This document shows, in pieces, positions 1 through 7,694 of a DNA stretch of 17,407 nt (positions are counted from its first letter, which is position 1; each line of letters opens with the position of its first letter). A program made the translations under genes and the position numbers. Under the pieces are notes generated by a model, which ran no database searches, was not told the origin of the DNA, and worked only from the letters and a program-made list of their open reading frames with translations. Source of the stretch: Gemmatimonadota bacterium (GTDB lineage: Bacteria; Latescibacterota; UBA2968; UBA8231); NCBI GenBank assembly GCA_026706505.1, contig JAPOYQ010000537.1, positions 1-17,407 of the forward strand, given 5' to 3'.

Positions 1-401
1 TCTTGTGCTTGGGCGTGCTCTCGTGCCTCGTGCTCGTCGCTGTCTGCCGCCGCATGAAGATCGTCGATCCCGAAGGGCATCCCATCCACCTAGTTATCGG
101 CATGATGCGTTATATGCCTTGGTTCCTCTGGGCGGTAACCAAAGCCAATATCGATGTCGTGCGGCGGATCTTGCACCCTCGGCTGCCGATGGCACCCCGT
201 GTAATCCGAGTTGAGGCAAGCCAAAAGACCCACTTGGGGCAAGTCATTTACGCCAACTCCATCACCCTGACGCCGGGCACGGTCGCCGTTGAGACCGACG
301 AGGGCATCATCGATGTCCACGCCTTGACCCGCGAATCCGCCGAGGATGTGCGCGCTGGGGGCATGGACCGCCGCGTAACCGACATGGAGGGAGAGCGCTA
401 G
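1..401 (+). CDS. mnhE: Na+/H+ antiporter subunit E (MnhE/MrpE), 5'-truncated by the window edge
   Basis: This is the C-terminal ~133 residues of the Mrp antiporter subunit E, an inner-membrane accessory subunit. The reading frame is open to the left edge, and family members are about 160-170 aa, so roughly 30 N-terminal residues lie outside. Visible features are a hydrophobic segment at the left edge, the membrane-associated stretch around PWFLWAVTKANIDVVRRILHP, and the family hallmark ANSITLTPGT followed by a short cytosolic tail. The TTG at position 3 is not a convincing start. The stop (399-401) overlaps the GTG start of mnhF by one base (TAGTG), so the two are translationally coupled. Known of the family: MrpE supports complex assembly and activity rather than ion transport itself. 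The operon promoter must lie upstream of the window. Confidence 0.9.
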   Translation, partial: LCLGVLSCLVLVAVCRRMKIVDPEGHPIHLVIGMMRYMPWFLWAVTKANIDVVRRILHPRLPMAPRVIRVEASQKTHLGQVIYANSITLTPGTVAVETDEGIIDVHALTRESAEDVRAGGMDRRVTDMEGER

Positions 402-667
402 TGTTTGCCGCTGCAATGATCGGGGTGCTGGCCACCATGCTGCTAGCGTTAGTGCGCGCCCTGAAAGGCCCCACCGTGTACGATCGCGTGCTCGCCGTCA
501 ATATGTTCGGCACCAAGACCGTATTGCTGTTGTCGGTGATCGGCTTTTTGGCCGGTCGGCCCGATTTTCTCGACTTGGGGCTGGTCTATGCGCTAATCAA
601 TTTCATCGGCACCATCGCCATTCTCAAATACGTCTCGACCGTTGGCGAGGAGGAAGCCCAAGCCTGA
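401..667 (+). CDS. mnhF: Na+/H+ antiporter subunit F (MnhF/MrpF)
   Basis: An 88-residue, three-helix membrane subunit of the Mrp complex, of usual family length. The signature RALKGPTVYDRVLAVN is the MnhF 'GPt..DRv.A.D' motif, followed by GTKTVLL and a second helix pair ending YALINFIGTIAILKY. The start is GTG at 401, overlapping the mnhE stop by 1 nt, with a purine-rich GGAGGGAGAG Shine-Dalgarno just upstream. The stop overlaps the ATG of mnhG (TGATG). The position that is usually Asp in canonical MnhF (ALDT) is Asn here (AVNMFGTK). I recall the Asn form from Mrp clusters with several MnhD copies but cannot verify that here. Confidence 0.93.
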   Translation: MFAAAMIGVLATMLLALVRALKGPTVYDRVLAVNMFGTKTVLLLSVIGFLAGRPDFLDLGLVYALINFIGTIAILKYVSTVGEEEAQA

Positions 668-1005
668 TGGAAGCACTGCTCTACTACGCTAGCTGGGCCT
701 GTCTGCTGTTGGGGGCCGGCTTTTGCTTCGTCGGCGGCTTGGGTCTCCTGCGATTGCCCGACTTCTACAGCCGCATGCACGGCGGCGGCGTCACTGATAC
801 GCTGGGCGCAGGTTTGATCCTGTTGGGGCTTATGTTCCAGAGCGGTCTGTCGCTGGCAACCGTCAAGCTGGTGATGATCGGGCTCTTCTTGTTGCTGGCC
901 AGTCCGGTCGCCACCCACGCCATCGCCCGCGCGGCGCGGCACAGTGGGCTTGCGCCCCTTCGGCTGAGCTCAGGTCGAAGCCAAGGCACAGGGGAAGAAC
1001 AGTGA
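667..1005 (+). CDS. mnhG: Na+/H+ antiporter subunit G (MnhG/MrpG)
   Basis: A 112-residue subunit G of the Mrp antiporter with three predicted membrane helices. The diagnostic motif GLLRLPDFYSRMHGGGVTDTLGAG matches the MnhG 'G..RlPD.y.R.Ha....TLG' pattern (residues about 23-46 by eye). The C-terminal tail after the third helix is hydrophilic and variable. ATG 667 overlaps the mnhF stop and the TGA (1003-1005) overlaps the next gene's GTG, which confirms the operon chain. In Mrp/Mbh complexes the E-F-G module is associated with the cation-translocating end of the membrane arm. Confidence 0.93.
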   Translation: MEALLYYASWACLLLGAGFCFVGGLGLLRLPDFYSRMHGGGVTDTLGAGLILLGLMFQSGLSLATVKLVMIGLFLLLASPVATHAIARAARHSGLAPLRLSSGRSQGTGEEQ

Positions 1006-1973
1006 CTATCGCGCTAGTTGACATCGCGCTGATGACGTTCCTCGCTGTCATCGCCGTGGCCATTACCCAAGTGCGGGATCTTTTTGCCGCGGTAGTGCTC
1101 ACCGGCATCTTCAGCCTCCTTTCGGCCTGTATCTTTACCTCGCTCGACGCGGTCGATGTGGCTTTTACCGAAGCGGCGGTGGGTGCCGGCTTGGCGACGG
1201 TTCTCTTCTTGGCCGCGCTCTCCTTGACCGGGCCTAGAGAAAAGACCCAACCCCATCACTCTTGGAGCGGCCTCTGCGTCTGCCTCCTGACCGGCGGTGC
1301 GCTCATCTACGGTACGCTGGATATGCCGCACTTGGGCGATCCCAACGCTCCGGTCCACCAGCACGTGGCCCCCCGCTACATTGCCGAGTCTCCCGAAGAA
1401 ATTGGCATTCCCAACATGGTCACCTCCGTGCTGGCCAGCTACCGAGGCTACGATACCTTGGGCGAGGTGACGGTGATTTTCACCGCTGGGCTAGCCGTGC
1501 TCTTGCTGTTGCGCGGCAGCGGCACTAGACTGGATGCGGCCGCCGACCAAGCAATGCGACACGCGATGATCCTCCGCGTCGTCTCCAAACTCTTCATCCC
1601 GCTGATTCTGCTCTTTGCGCTCTACGTGCAGTTCCACGGAGACTTCGGTCCGGGTGGCGGGTTCCAAGCGGGCGTGATCTTTGCCGCGGCCTTTATTCTG
1701 TACGCCCTGATCTACGGGGTTGAGGAGGCGCGCCGGGTGGCCCCTGCTGGCCGCGTCCAAGTCTTTTTCGCCTTGGGGCTCCTGCTCTACATCGGCACCG
1801 GCTTGGCCTGCCTGTTGGCCGGGGGCAATTTCCTCGAATACAAGGTGCTGGCCAGCAAGCCCACCGACGGCGAGCACTACGGCATTTTGCTGATTGAGCT
1901 AGGGGTTGGCATTACCGTTGCCGCCGTCGTAATCAGCATCTTCTGCCACTTTGCCAGCCGGGAGCGACCATGA
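1002..1973 (+). CDS. mnhB: MbhD (DUF4040)-MbhE-MnhB three-domain fusion antiporter subunit
   Basis: This 323-residue membrane protein fuses pieces that are separate in archaeal Mbh or part of MnhA in classical Mrp. Residues ~5-75 are the DUF4040/MbhD module with the hallmark VDVAFTEAAVGAGLATVLF (Glu57). Residues ~90-170 correspond to the MbhE/MrpA C-terminal part with YRGYDTLGEVTVIFTA (149-162). Residues ~185-320 are MnhB with FHGDFGPGGGFQAG (211-224). Start is GTG 1002, overlapping the mnhG stop by 4 nt (GTGA). The stop overlaps mnhC ATG (ATGA). Together these supply the missing MnhA C-terminus, so the NuoL-like MnhA N-terminus must be provided by one of the separate NuoL/M-like subunits downstream. 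The function is structural and ion-conducting in the inner membrane. Confidence 0.9.
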   Translation: MTIALVDIALMTFLAVIAVAITQVRDLFAAVVLTGIFSLLSACIFTSLDAVDVAFTEAAVGAGLATVLFLAALSLTGPREKTQPHHSWSGLCVCLLTGGALIYGTLDMPHLGDPNAPVHQHVAPRYIAESPEEIGIPNMVTSVLASYRGYDTLGEVTVIFTAGLAVLLLLRGSGTRLDAAADQAMRHAMILRVVSKLFIPLILLFALYVQFHGDFGPGGGFQAGVIFAAAFILYALIYGVEEARRVAPAGRVQVFFALGLLLYIGTGLACLLAGGNFLEYKVLASKPTDGEHYGILLIELGVGITVAAVVISIFCHFASRERP

Positions 1974-2326
1974 GTTCGTTCCTCGGTCTGTACAACTACT
2001 GGATCGTCATTTTTCTGATGATGGCCGGCTTCTACAACGTCATTGCCCGCGGCAATCTGATTAGGAAGCTGGTTGGCCTCAATATTTTCCAGACCTCGGT
2101 TTTTTTGCTCTACATTAGTATGGGCAAAGTCGAAGGAGGGACCGCGCCCATCCTCGCCGAAGGCGTGACGGCGTACTCCAACCCTCTGCCCCACGTCCTC
2201 ATTCTCACCGCCATTGTCGTCGGCATCGCTACCACTGCTGTAGGGCTGGCGCTGGTGGTGCGCATCCGCGCGGCCTACGGAACCATCGAAGAAGACGAAA
2301 TCCAACGCCGGGAAGAGGGGTCGTGA
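1970..2326 (+). CDS. mnhC: Na+/H+ antiporter subunit C (MnhC/MrpC, NuoK-like)
   Basis: A 118-residue NuoK-like subunit with three membrane helices, of usual length. The signature is SNPLPHVLILTAIVVGIATTAVGLAL, near-identical in pattern to the MnhC/NuoK 'NPLPqALvLTAIVIg.a' motif, preceded by NLIRKLVGLNIFQTSVFLL. The C-terminus is a charged cytosolic tail (EEDEIQRREEGS). The start ATG overlaps the preceding stop (ATGA) and the TGA overlaps the next GTG (GTGA), so it sits mid-operon. Known of the family: NuoK-like subunits line the proton path between antiporter-like subunits. Confidence 0.94.
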   Translation: MSSFLGLYNYWIVIFLMMAGFYNVIARGNLIRKLVGLNIFQTSVFLLYISMGKVEGGTAPILAEGVTAYSNPLPHVLILTAIVVGIATTAVGLALVVRIRAAYGTIEEDEIQRREEGS

Positions 2327-3804
2327 TCGCCGCTCATCTACCCGCCCTGCAGATCGTCTTGCCGCTGGTCGCTGCGCCGCTCTGCCTATTGCTACGCCCG
2401 CAGCGCTTGCTATGGCCGTTTGTCGTGGCCGTCGGCTGGGGCACGCTGGCGCTGGCCGCGCTGCTATTGCAGCAAGTTCTCTCCTACGGTCCCATCTCCT
2501 ATGCTCTGGGCGGCTGGAGTCCACCTTGGGGCATCGAGTTCCGGGTAGATGTCCTCAATGCGTATTTGATTCTACTGGTGGCGCTAATCGGTGCCGTGGT
2601 CCTGACCTATGCACCGGCGAGTGCGGCGCGCGAAGTCGAGGCAGAGCGGCGCCCGTATTTCTGCGCGATCTTTCTGCTTTGTCTAGCTGGCTTGCTGGGC
2701 ATTGCCATTACCGGCGATGCCTTTAACGTCTTCGTGTTTATGGAAATCTCGTCGCTTTCGGCGTATGGGCTGATTAGTCTCGGCCGGGATCGCCGCGCCC
2801 TTATGGCGACGTATAACTACCTGATCTTGGGGACGATTGGCGCGACCTTTATTCTGATCGGCATCGGCCTGATGTACGCGATGACCGGCACGCTCAACAT
2901 GGCTGATCTCGCCGGGCGGATCGAAGCCGTCTCCCAAACCCGCACCATCCATGTGGCCTTTGCCTTTATAAGCGTCGGCTTCACCCTCAAGATGGCGCTT
3001 TTCCCACTGCATATCTGGTTGCCCAACGCCTACACCTATGCACCTTCGGCCGTTACCGCCTTTATCGCGGCGACTGCGACCAAGATCGCAGCGTATGCCT
3101 TCCTGCGCTTTGTCTTCACGATTTTTGGCGCGGACTTTGCCTTTGGGACTATGCACCTCGATGTCCTGCTGTTGCCGCTGGTGCTCTTGGGCATCTTCAT
3201 CGCCTCAGCCGTGGCCATCTACCAGACCGATCTCAAGCGGCTTTTGGCCTATTCGAGCGTGGCGCAGATCGGCTATGTGATGCTCGGCGTTAGCTTAGGA
3301 TCGGCCACCGGACTGACAGCCGGCATCGTCCATCTTTTTAATCACGCGCTGATGAAGGCGGCGCTCTTCCTAGTCGCTGGCTGCATCTTCCTCCGCATCA
3401 ACTCCCTGCAATTGCCCGACCTCAGTGGGTTGGGTAAGCGTCTGCCGCTGACTTCGTGCGCCTTTGTCCTCGCCGGCTTGGGGCTAGTCGGCGTGCCGTT
3501 TACCGTGGGCTTTATCAGCAAGTGGTACTTGATCCTGGGTGCGCTGGAGCACGGGTGGTGGCCAGTGGCTGCGCTGGTGGTGGTCAGCTCGCTGCTGGCG
3601 CTGGTCTATATCTGGCGCTTTGTCGAAATCGCCTATTTCCGCCCGGTTCCCGAAGATGCCGCACCCGTTGCCGAAGCCCCCTTCTTGATGCAGATCCCCG
3701 TATGGCTGCTCATTGCGCTTACCGTTGGCTTTGGGGTACAGACCTCGTTGACGGCTGGGGTCGCTCGTAAGGCGGCGCATTGGCTCTTAGGTGTTGCTCC
3801 ATGA
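2323..3804 (+). CDS. mnhD: Na+/H+ antiporter subunit D, NuoL/M/N-like, copy 1 (MnhD)
   Basis: A 493-residue proton-translocating antiporter-like subunit of about 14 membrane helices. The conserved charged residues of the NuoM/MrpD family are present: Glu141 in FVFMEISSLSAYGL (TM5), Lys223 in TLKMALFPLHIWLPNAY (TM7), Lys254 in TATKIAAYAF (TM8), the HALMKAALFL His/Lys pair (341, 345) and Lys400 in GFISKWYL (TM12). No key residue is missing. Start is GTG 2323, overlapping the mnhC stop by 4 nt; the stop overlaps the next ATG by 4 nt. It probably drives cation/proton exchange in the inner membrane as part of the Mrp complex. Confidence 0.93.
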   Translation: MIAAHLPALQIVLPLVAAPLCLLLRPQRLLWPFVVAVGWGTLALAALLLQQVLSYGPISYALGGWSPPWGIEFRVDVLNAYLILLVALIGAVVLTYAPASAAREVEAERRPYFCAIFLLCLAGLLGIAITGDAFNVFVFMEISSLSAYGLISLGRDRRALMATYNYLILGTIGATFILIGIGLMYAMTGTLNMADLAGRIEAVSQTRTIHVAFAFISVGFTLKMALFPLHIWLPNAYTYAPSAVTAFIAATATKIAAYAFLRFVFTIFGADFAFGTMHLDVLLLPLVLLGIFIASAVAIYQTDLKRLLAYSSVAQIGYVMLGVSLGSATGLTAGIVHLFNHALMKAALFLVAGCIFLRINSLQLPDLSGLGKRLPLTSCAFVLAGLGLVGVPFTVGFISKWYLILGALEHGWWPVAALVVVSSLLALVYIWRFVEIAYFRPVPEDAAPVAEAPFLMQIPVWLLIALTVGFGVQTSLTAGVARKAAHWLLGVAP

Positions 3805-5255
3805 GTACTTCTACCGCCATCGCTGCGGCTGTGCTCCTGCCTTTGGGTGTCGCGCCATTGATCGCCCTTTTGGACCGCCGTCCCAATTTGCGCGAGACTG
3901 CGACTTTGCTCGCCGCTTTAGGTACGTTTGTTGCGGTCTGCACCTTGGTGCCCAAAGTCGCCGCAGGTGACCGGCCGTCGGTTCATCTGGTGGAGGTTTT
4001 CCCGGGTCTGCCCCTAGCCTTTGAGGTCGAGCCGCTCGGCGCGCTCTTTGCGCTGATTGCAGCTGGGTTGTGGATGGCGACCTCGGTGTACTCCATCGGC
4101 TACATGCGGGGACATCACGAGGAAAATCAGACCCGCTTCTTCGCCTTCTTCGCCTTGGCGATCGCCGCTGCCTTGGGCGCGGCATTTGCCGGTAACATGT
4201 TGACGCTGTTTTTCTGCTATGAGGCACTGACGCTTTCTACCTATCCGCTGGTCACCCACCACCGCAGTTCGGAGGCCAAAGCGGGGGGGCGCATCTATCT
4301 GGGCATTCTGCTTTCGACCTCGATCGGTTTCCTGCTCGCAGGCGTGGTCGCCACTTACTACATCGCCGGGACTCTTGATTTCGTTTCCGGCGGTATCCTC
4401 GCCGGTAAGGCCCCGACGTGGACCATCGGTGTCCTGCTTTTTCTATATGCCTTTGGCACTGGCAAGGCCGCGCTGATGCCCTTCCACCGCTGGCTCCCCG
4501 CCGCTATGGTGGCTCCGGCCCCGGTCAGCGCCCTCCTGCACGCAGTCGCCGTGGTCAAGGCCGGCGTCTTCACCATCCTCAAGGTGGTTGTCTATATCTT
4601 TGGCATTGACCTGCTCGCCGACACGGGCTTGGGCACTTATTTGGCCTACGCGGCCTGCGCCACGATTCTCATTGGCTCGCTGGTGGCCATGACCAAGGAC
4701 AACCTCAAGGCCCGCTTGGCGTATTCCACGGTCAGCCAGCTCTCCTACATCGTGCTTGGCGCGGCTCTAGCCAATAATTGGGGCGTGCTCGGCGGCAGCC
4801 TGCACATTGCGATGCACGCCTTTGGCAAGATCACTCTCTTCTTCTGCGCCGGGGCCATTGCGGTCGCCCTGCACAAGACCGAGATCAGCGAGATGAAAGG
4901 AATTGGCCGGCAAATGCCGTGGACAATGGGGGCCTTTCTCGTCGGCTCGCTGAGCATCATCGGCTTGCCGCCGCTGGGAGGCGCTTGGAGCAAGTGGTAC
5001 CTCATTCTCGCCGGGTTGGACGCCGAGCAGTACGTGGCCATTGGCGTACTCTTGATAAGCTCGCTGCTCAACATCGCCTATCTATTGCCAGTGGCGGTCA
5101 ACGCCTTCTTCTACGCAGCACCCGATGGAGAAGACGGCCTCCAGGAAGCCCCGCTGGCCTGCGTCCTGCCGCTGATTTGCACGGCGCTGGGCGGACTGGT
5201 GCTCTTCCTCTACCCCGACCCGCTCCTCGACCTCTGCCGCCAGATCGGAGGATAA
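3801..5255 (+). CDS. mnhD: Na+/H+ antiporter subunit D, NuoL/M/N-like, copy 2
   Basis: This 484-residue proton-conducting transporter is a paralogue of the preceding gene. I place the start at ATG 3801, which overlaps the previous stop (ATGA) as elsewhere in the operon. A TTG seven codons upstream adds an unconvincing leader. Family residues seen: Glu141 in FFCYEALTLSTYPLVTHHR (TM5), Lys222 in GTGKAALMPFHRWLPAAM (TM7), His247 and Lys253 in LLHAVAVVKAGVFTILK (TM8), His339/Lys343 in MHAFGKITLFF, and Lys398 in GGAWSKWYLI (TM12). The PFHRWLPAAMVAPAPVSALLHA stretch is closer to NuoL/MnhA-N than to copy 1, so it may fill the MnhA role. It is followed 4 nt later by the 86-aa gene. Confidence 0.92.
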   Translation: MSTSTAIAAAVLLPLGVAPLIALLDRRPNLRETATLLAALGTFVAVCTLVPKVAAGDRPSVHLVEVFPGLPLAFEVEPLGALFALIAAGLWMATSVYSIGYMRGHHEENQTRFFAFFALAIAAALGAAFAGNMLTLFFCYEALTLSTYPLVTHHRSSEAKAGGRIYLGILLSTSIGFLLAGVVATYYIAGTLDFVSGGILAGKAPTWTIGVLLFLYAFGTGKAALMPFHRWLPAAMVAPAPVSALLHAVAVVKAGVFTILKVVVYIFGIDLLADTGLGTYLAYAACATILIGSLVAMTKDNLKARLAYSTVSQLSYIVLGAALANNWGVLGGSLHIAMHAFGKITLFFCAGAIAVALHKTEISEMKGIGRQMPWTMGAFLVGSLSIIGLPPLGGAWSKWYLILAGLDAEQYVAIGVLLISSLLNIAYLLPVAVNAFFYAAPDGEDGLQEAPLACVLPLICTALGGLVLFLYPDPLLDLCRQIGG

Positions 5256-5259
5256 GGCC

Positions 5260-5520
5260 ATGACCTCAGAAAAAAAACACCTATTCGACCAGCCGCGGAA
5301 TGTTCGCCGCTTGATATGGATCTTTTTCGCTCTCTGCATCTTGCTCTTGGGTGCGGACCTGCTCTTCCATCGGCACTTGAACTTTGCCGAAGGTGTCTTC
5401 CCGGTTGAAGGATGGTTCGGCTTTTACGCGATATACGGGTTTGTCGCTTGCGTGCTGTTGGTTTTGACGGCCACGCAAATGCGCAAGGTGCTGATGCGCC
5501 GCGAGGATTACTATGACTAG
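5260..5520 (+). CDS. Small two-helix membrane protein embedded in the Mrp operon
   Basis: An 86-residue protein with no recognised domain name. Residues 1-17 are basic (KK, R..RR), 18-36 form a hydrophobic helix, 37-50 a short loop with His residues and acidic groups, and 51-71 a second helix (GWFGFYAIYGFVACVLLVLT). It ends in the charged tail MRKVLMRREDYYD. By the positive-inside rule both termini face the cytoplasm. The gene starts 4 nt after copy 2 of mnhD and its last 8 nt overlap copy 3 (5513), so it is co-translated with them and probably a subunit or assembly factor. I recall similar small proteins ending in EDYYD in other multi-MnhD Mrp clusters, which needs a database check. Confidence 0.8.
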   Translation: MTSEKKHLFDQPRNVRRLIWIFFALCILLLGADLLFHRHLNFAEGVFPVEGWFGFYAIYGFVACVLLVLTATQMRKVLMRREDYYD

Positions 5521-7201
5521 CCTGCACCCGGCGGCCTTCCTGCTTTTAGGCGGGCTGCTGTTGCCCATCTTGCCGCTAGCCGTGCGGCGGGTGGCGTTGC
5601 TCCTTTTGCCGTTAGCCGGATTCTACAATCTCCTCGGCTATCAGGTTGGTGACGGTCAAGTCGGCTCCCTAGCCGGGTACGAGCTGCACTGGGTGCGCGT
5701 TGACCAGCTCAGCCTGCTCTTTGGCTATCTCTTCCACGTGGCCGCGTTCCTCGCCGCGCTGTTTTCGCTGCACCTGCGCGACCGCCTGCAACAGGCGACC
5801 GGCTTCCTGTACGCAGGTGCGGCCGTGGGCGCGGTCTTTGCCGGCGATCTCATTGTGCTCTTCATCTTCTGGGAGTTGTTGGCGATTTCTTCGGTCTTCC
5901 AGATCTGGGCCAGCCAGAGCGAAAGGGCCATCGCCGCGGGTACGCGCTACCTGTTGATCCACATCAGCTCTGGCCTGTTGCTCTTGGTCGGCACGGCGTG
6001 GCACTACCAGCAGACCGGCTCGCTGGCGCTAGGGCATCTGGGCATCGATAGCTGGGCCACGCGGCTGATCTTCCTCGGCGTTGGCATTAAATGCGCCTTT
6101 CCATTCTTGCACTCGTGGCTGGTGGATGCCTACCCAGAGTCCACGCCCACTGGCGCGGTTTTTTTAAGCTCCTTTACCACCAAGACCGCGGTCTATGTGT
6201 TGGCGCGCAGTTTCGCCGGCACCGAATGCCTACTCTACATCGGCGCGGCCATGGCGATGTTCCCCATCTTCTATGCGGTTATTGAAAACGATCTGCGCCG
6301 CGTGTTGGGCTACAGCATGATCAACCAGATCGGCTTTATGGTCGTCGGCGTCGGCTTGGGGCCGGGCATGGGCGTCAACGGCGCGGTTGCCCACGCCTTT
6401 AACGACGTGCTGTTCAAGGGCCTGCTCTTTATGTCGATGGGTGCCGTGCTCTACCGCACCGGCAGGATCAACGGCTCGGATCTCGGGGGCCTGTACAAAT
6501 CCATGCCTTGGACTTGCGGCTTTTGCATGGTCGGAGCCGCGTCGATTTCGGCCTTCCCGCTCTTTAGCGGCTTTGTTAGTAAGTCAATGGTTATGCAGGC
6601 CGCGGCCAACGAAGGACATCTCGTGGTGTGGCTGCTGTTGCTGTTTGCCTCGGCCGGCGTCTTCCATCACGCCGGCATCAAAATCCCTTTCTTTGCCTTC
6701 TTCGCCCATGACGCGGGGATTCGCTGCCGCGAAGCACCGCGCAACATGCTCTTGGCGATGGGGATTGGGGCGGCGCTGTGCATTGGTATCGGTTCGTTCC
6801 CGCACTATCTGTACAGACTCCTGCCCTACCCAGTTGCCTACGAGCCATACGATGCGACCCACATCGTTTTACAGCTTCAGTTGTTGTTCTTTTCGGCGCT
6901 GGCCTTTGTCGCGCTCAAGCTGACGGGCATCTACCCGCCGGAACTGCGCTCGGCCAATATCGACGTGGACTGGACCTACCGAAAGCTGCTACCAGGCGCA
7001 GCGCGGTTGTGCGTGCAGGTGGGTGCGCCGCTGTGGGATGGATTGATCGCTTGGAGTAAGCGACAGGTCTTCTCTCTGATAGAGCAAGTGCGCCAGTACC
7101 ACGGACCGACGGGCGTCTTCGCGCGGGCATGGCCTATCAGTAGCAGCGTGTTATTGGTGACGATTTTCTTGGCGGTGTATTTGTTCGTGTACTTGGGATA
7201 A
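5513..7201 (+). CDS. mnhD: Na+/H+ antiporter subunit D, NuoL/M/N-like, copy 3, with C-terminal extension
   Basis: A 562-residue antiporter-like subunit, about 70-80 residues longer than its two neighbours. Charged residues of the family are kept: Glu121 in FIFWELLAISSVF (TM5), Lys193 in GIKCAFPFLHSWLVDAYPES (TM7), Lys224 in FTTKTAVYVLA (TM8), His294/Lys302 in VAHAFNDVLFKGLLFM, and Lys357 in FSGFVSKSM (TM12). After the core comes a DVDWTYRK motif (~residues 483-490), an amphipathic stretch and a final hydrophobic helix (~544-561). That layout recalls MnhD-like proteins with a 'D.DWfYRk' linker and a terminal anchor. The start ATG overlaps the 86-aa gene by 8 nt and has GAGG 8 nt upstream. Last gene of the operon, it ends 7 nt from the convergent gluconokinase with no visible terminator between. 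Confidence 0.92.
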   Translation: MTSLHPAAFLLLGGLLLPILPLAVRRVALLLLPLAGFYNLLGYQVGDGQVGSLAGYELHWVRVDQLSLLFGYLFHVAAFLAALFSLHLRDRLQQATGFLYAGAAVGAVFAGDLIVLFIFWELLAISSVFQIWASQSERAIAAGTRYLLIHISSGLLLLVGTAWHYQQTGSLALGHLGIDSWATRLIFLGVGIKCAFPFLHSWLVDAYPESTPTGAVFLSSFTTKTAVYVLARSFAGTECLLYIGAAMAMFPIFYAVIENDLRRVLGYSMINQIGFMVVGVGLGPGMGVNGAVAHAFNDVLFKGLLFMSMGAVLYRTGRINGSDLGGLYKSMPWTCGFCMVGAASISAFPLFSGFVSKSMVMQAAANEGHLVVWLLLLFASAGVFHHAGIKIPFFAFFAHDAGIRCREAPRNMLLAMGIGAALCIGIGSFPHYLYRLLPYPVAYEPYDATHIVLQLQLLFFSALAFVALKLTGIYPPELRSANIDVDWTYRKLLPGAARLCVQVGAPLWDGLIAWSKRQVFSLIEQVRQYHGPTGVFARAWPISSSVLLVTIFLAVYLFVYLG

Positions 7202-7208
7202 CTCTGCC

Positions 7209-7694
7209 TCAGAGCTGCAAGGCCGTGCGGATGGTCGCGGCAATGGCTGCGGGCGAAGGTCCGATGTCCACGCTCAGCGCGTTGCGCGGCTCTTCGAGGG
7301 TTGCAAACTGGCTGTCGAGCAGGCTGGCTGGCATGTAGCGGTGCTGCCGCGTCTCGAGCCGCTGGGCGATGAGTGCCTTTGGGCCTTTGAGATGGACTAT
7401 CTGCACGCCGGGCCGCCCGCAGACCAAGATGTCGCGGTAGCTCTGTTTGAGCGCCGAGCAACCGAGTATCGCGCCTTGCTCAGCACAAAGCCATTGGCCG
7501 ATGGCCGCAGAGAGGGTCTCTAGCCAGGGCCAGCGGTCCTCGTCGGTAAGCGGTGCGCCGCTGGCCATTTTGCGTACGTTGGCTTCTGGGTGGAAATCGT
7601 CCGCGTCGTAATAAGCCCATCCGAGCTGTTGGGCGAGCTGTTCGCCCACCGTCGTCTTACCGCTGCCCGTTACGCCCATTAGTACGATGACCAT
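7209..7694 (-). CDS. gntK: Gluconokinase (GntK/IdnK family)
   Basis: This 161-residue cytosolic P-loop kinase phosphorylates D-gluconate to 6-phosphogluconate, feeding the pentose phosphate or Entner-Doudoroff pathway. Motifs: Walker A GVTGSGKT (residues 7-14), the family-specific DADDFHPEANVRKMASGAPLTDEDRWPWL block (30-58, shown in part as DADDFHP and DEDRWPWL), CSALKQSYRD (79-88) and RYMPASLLDSQF (119-130). Length matches the family. I prefer ATG 7694 because a GGGAG Shine-Dalgarno lies 9 nt upstream. An in-frame ATG at 7703 would directly abut that site. The gene follows the sensor kinase-like gene by 66 nt on the same strand and may be co-transcribed with it. It is convergent with the Mrp operon. 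Confidence 0.92.
   Translation of the reverse strand: MVIVLMGVTGSGKTTVGEQLAQQLGWAYYDADDFHPEANVRKMASGAPLTDEDRWPWLETLSAAIGQWLCAEQGAILGCSALKQSYRDILVCGRPGVQIVHLKGPKALIAQRLETRQHRYMPASLLDSQFATLEEPRNALSVDIGPSPAAIAATIRTALQL

Noticed and set aside
1877..2524. A 215-codon minus-strand frame across mnhC and the start of mnhD
   Set aside because: Arg- and Pro-rich shadow of two overlapping, well-recognised membrane subunits.
3780..3800. TTG start giving seven extra residues to the second MnhD-like protein
   Set aside because: ATG 3801 overlaps the previous stop as ATGA, the pattern used by most junctions in this operon, and the extra residues do not resemble the family N-terminus.
7202..7208. Bidirectional terminator between the Mrp operon and gluconokinase
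   Set aside because: The gap is 7 nt, with no hairpin followed by a T-run on either strand.
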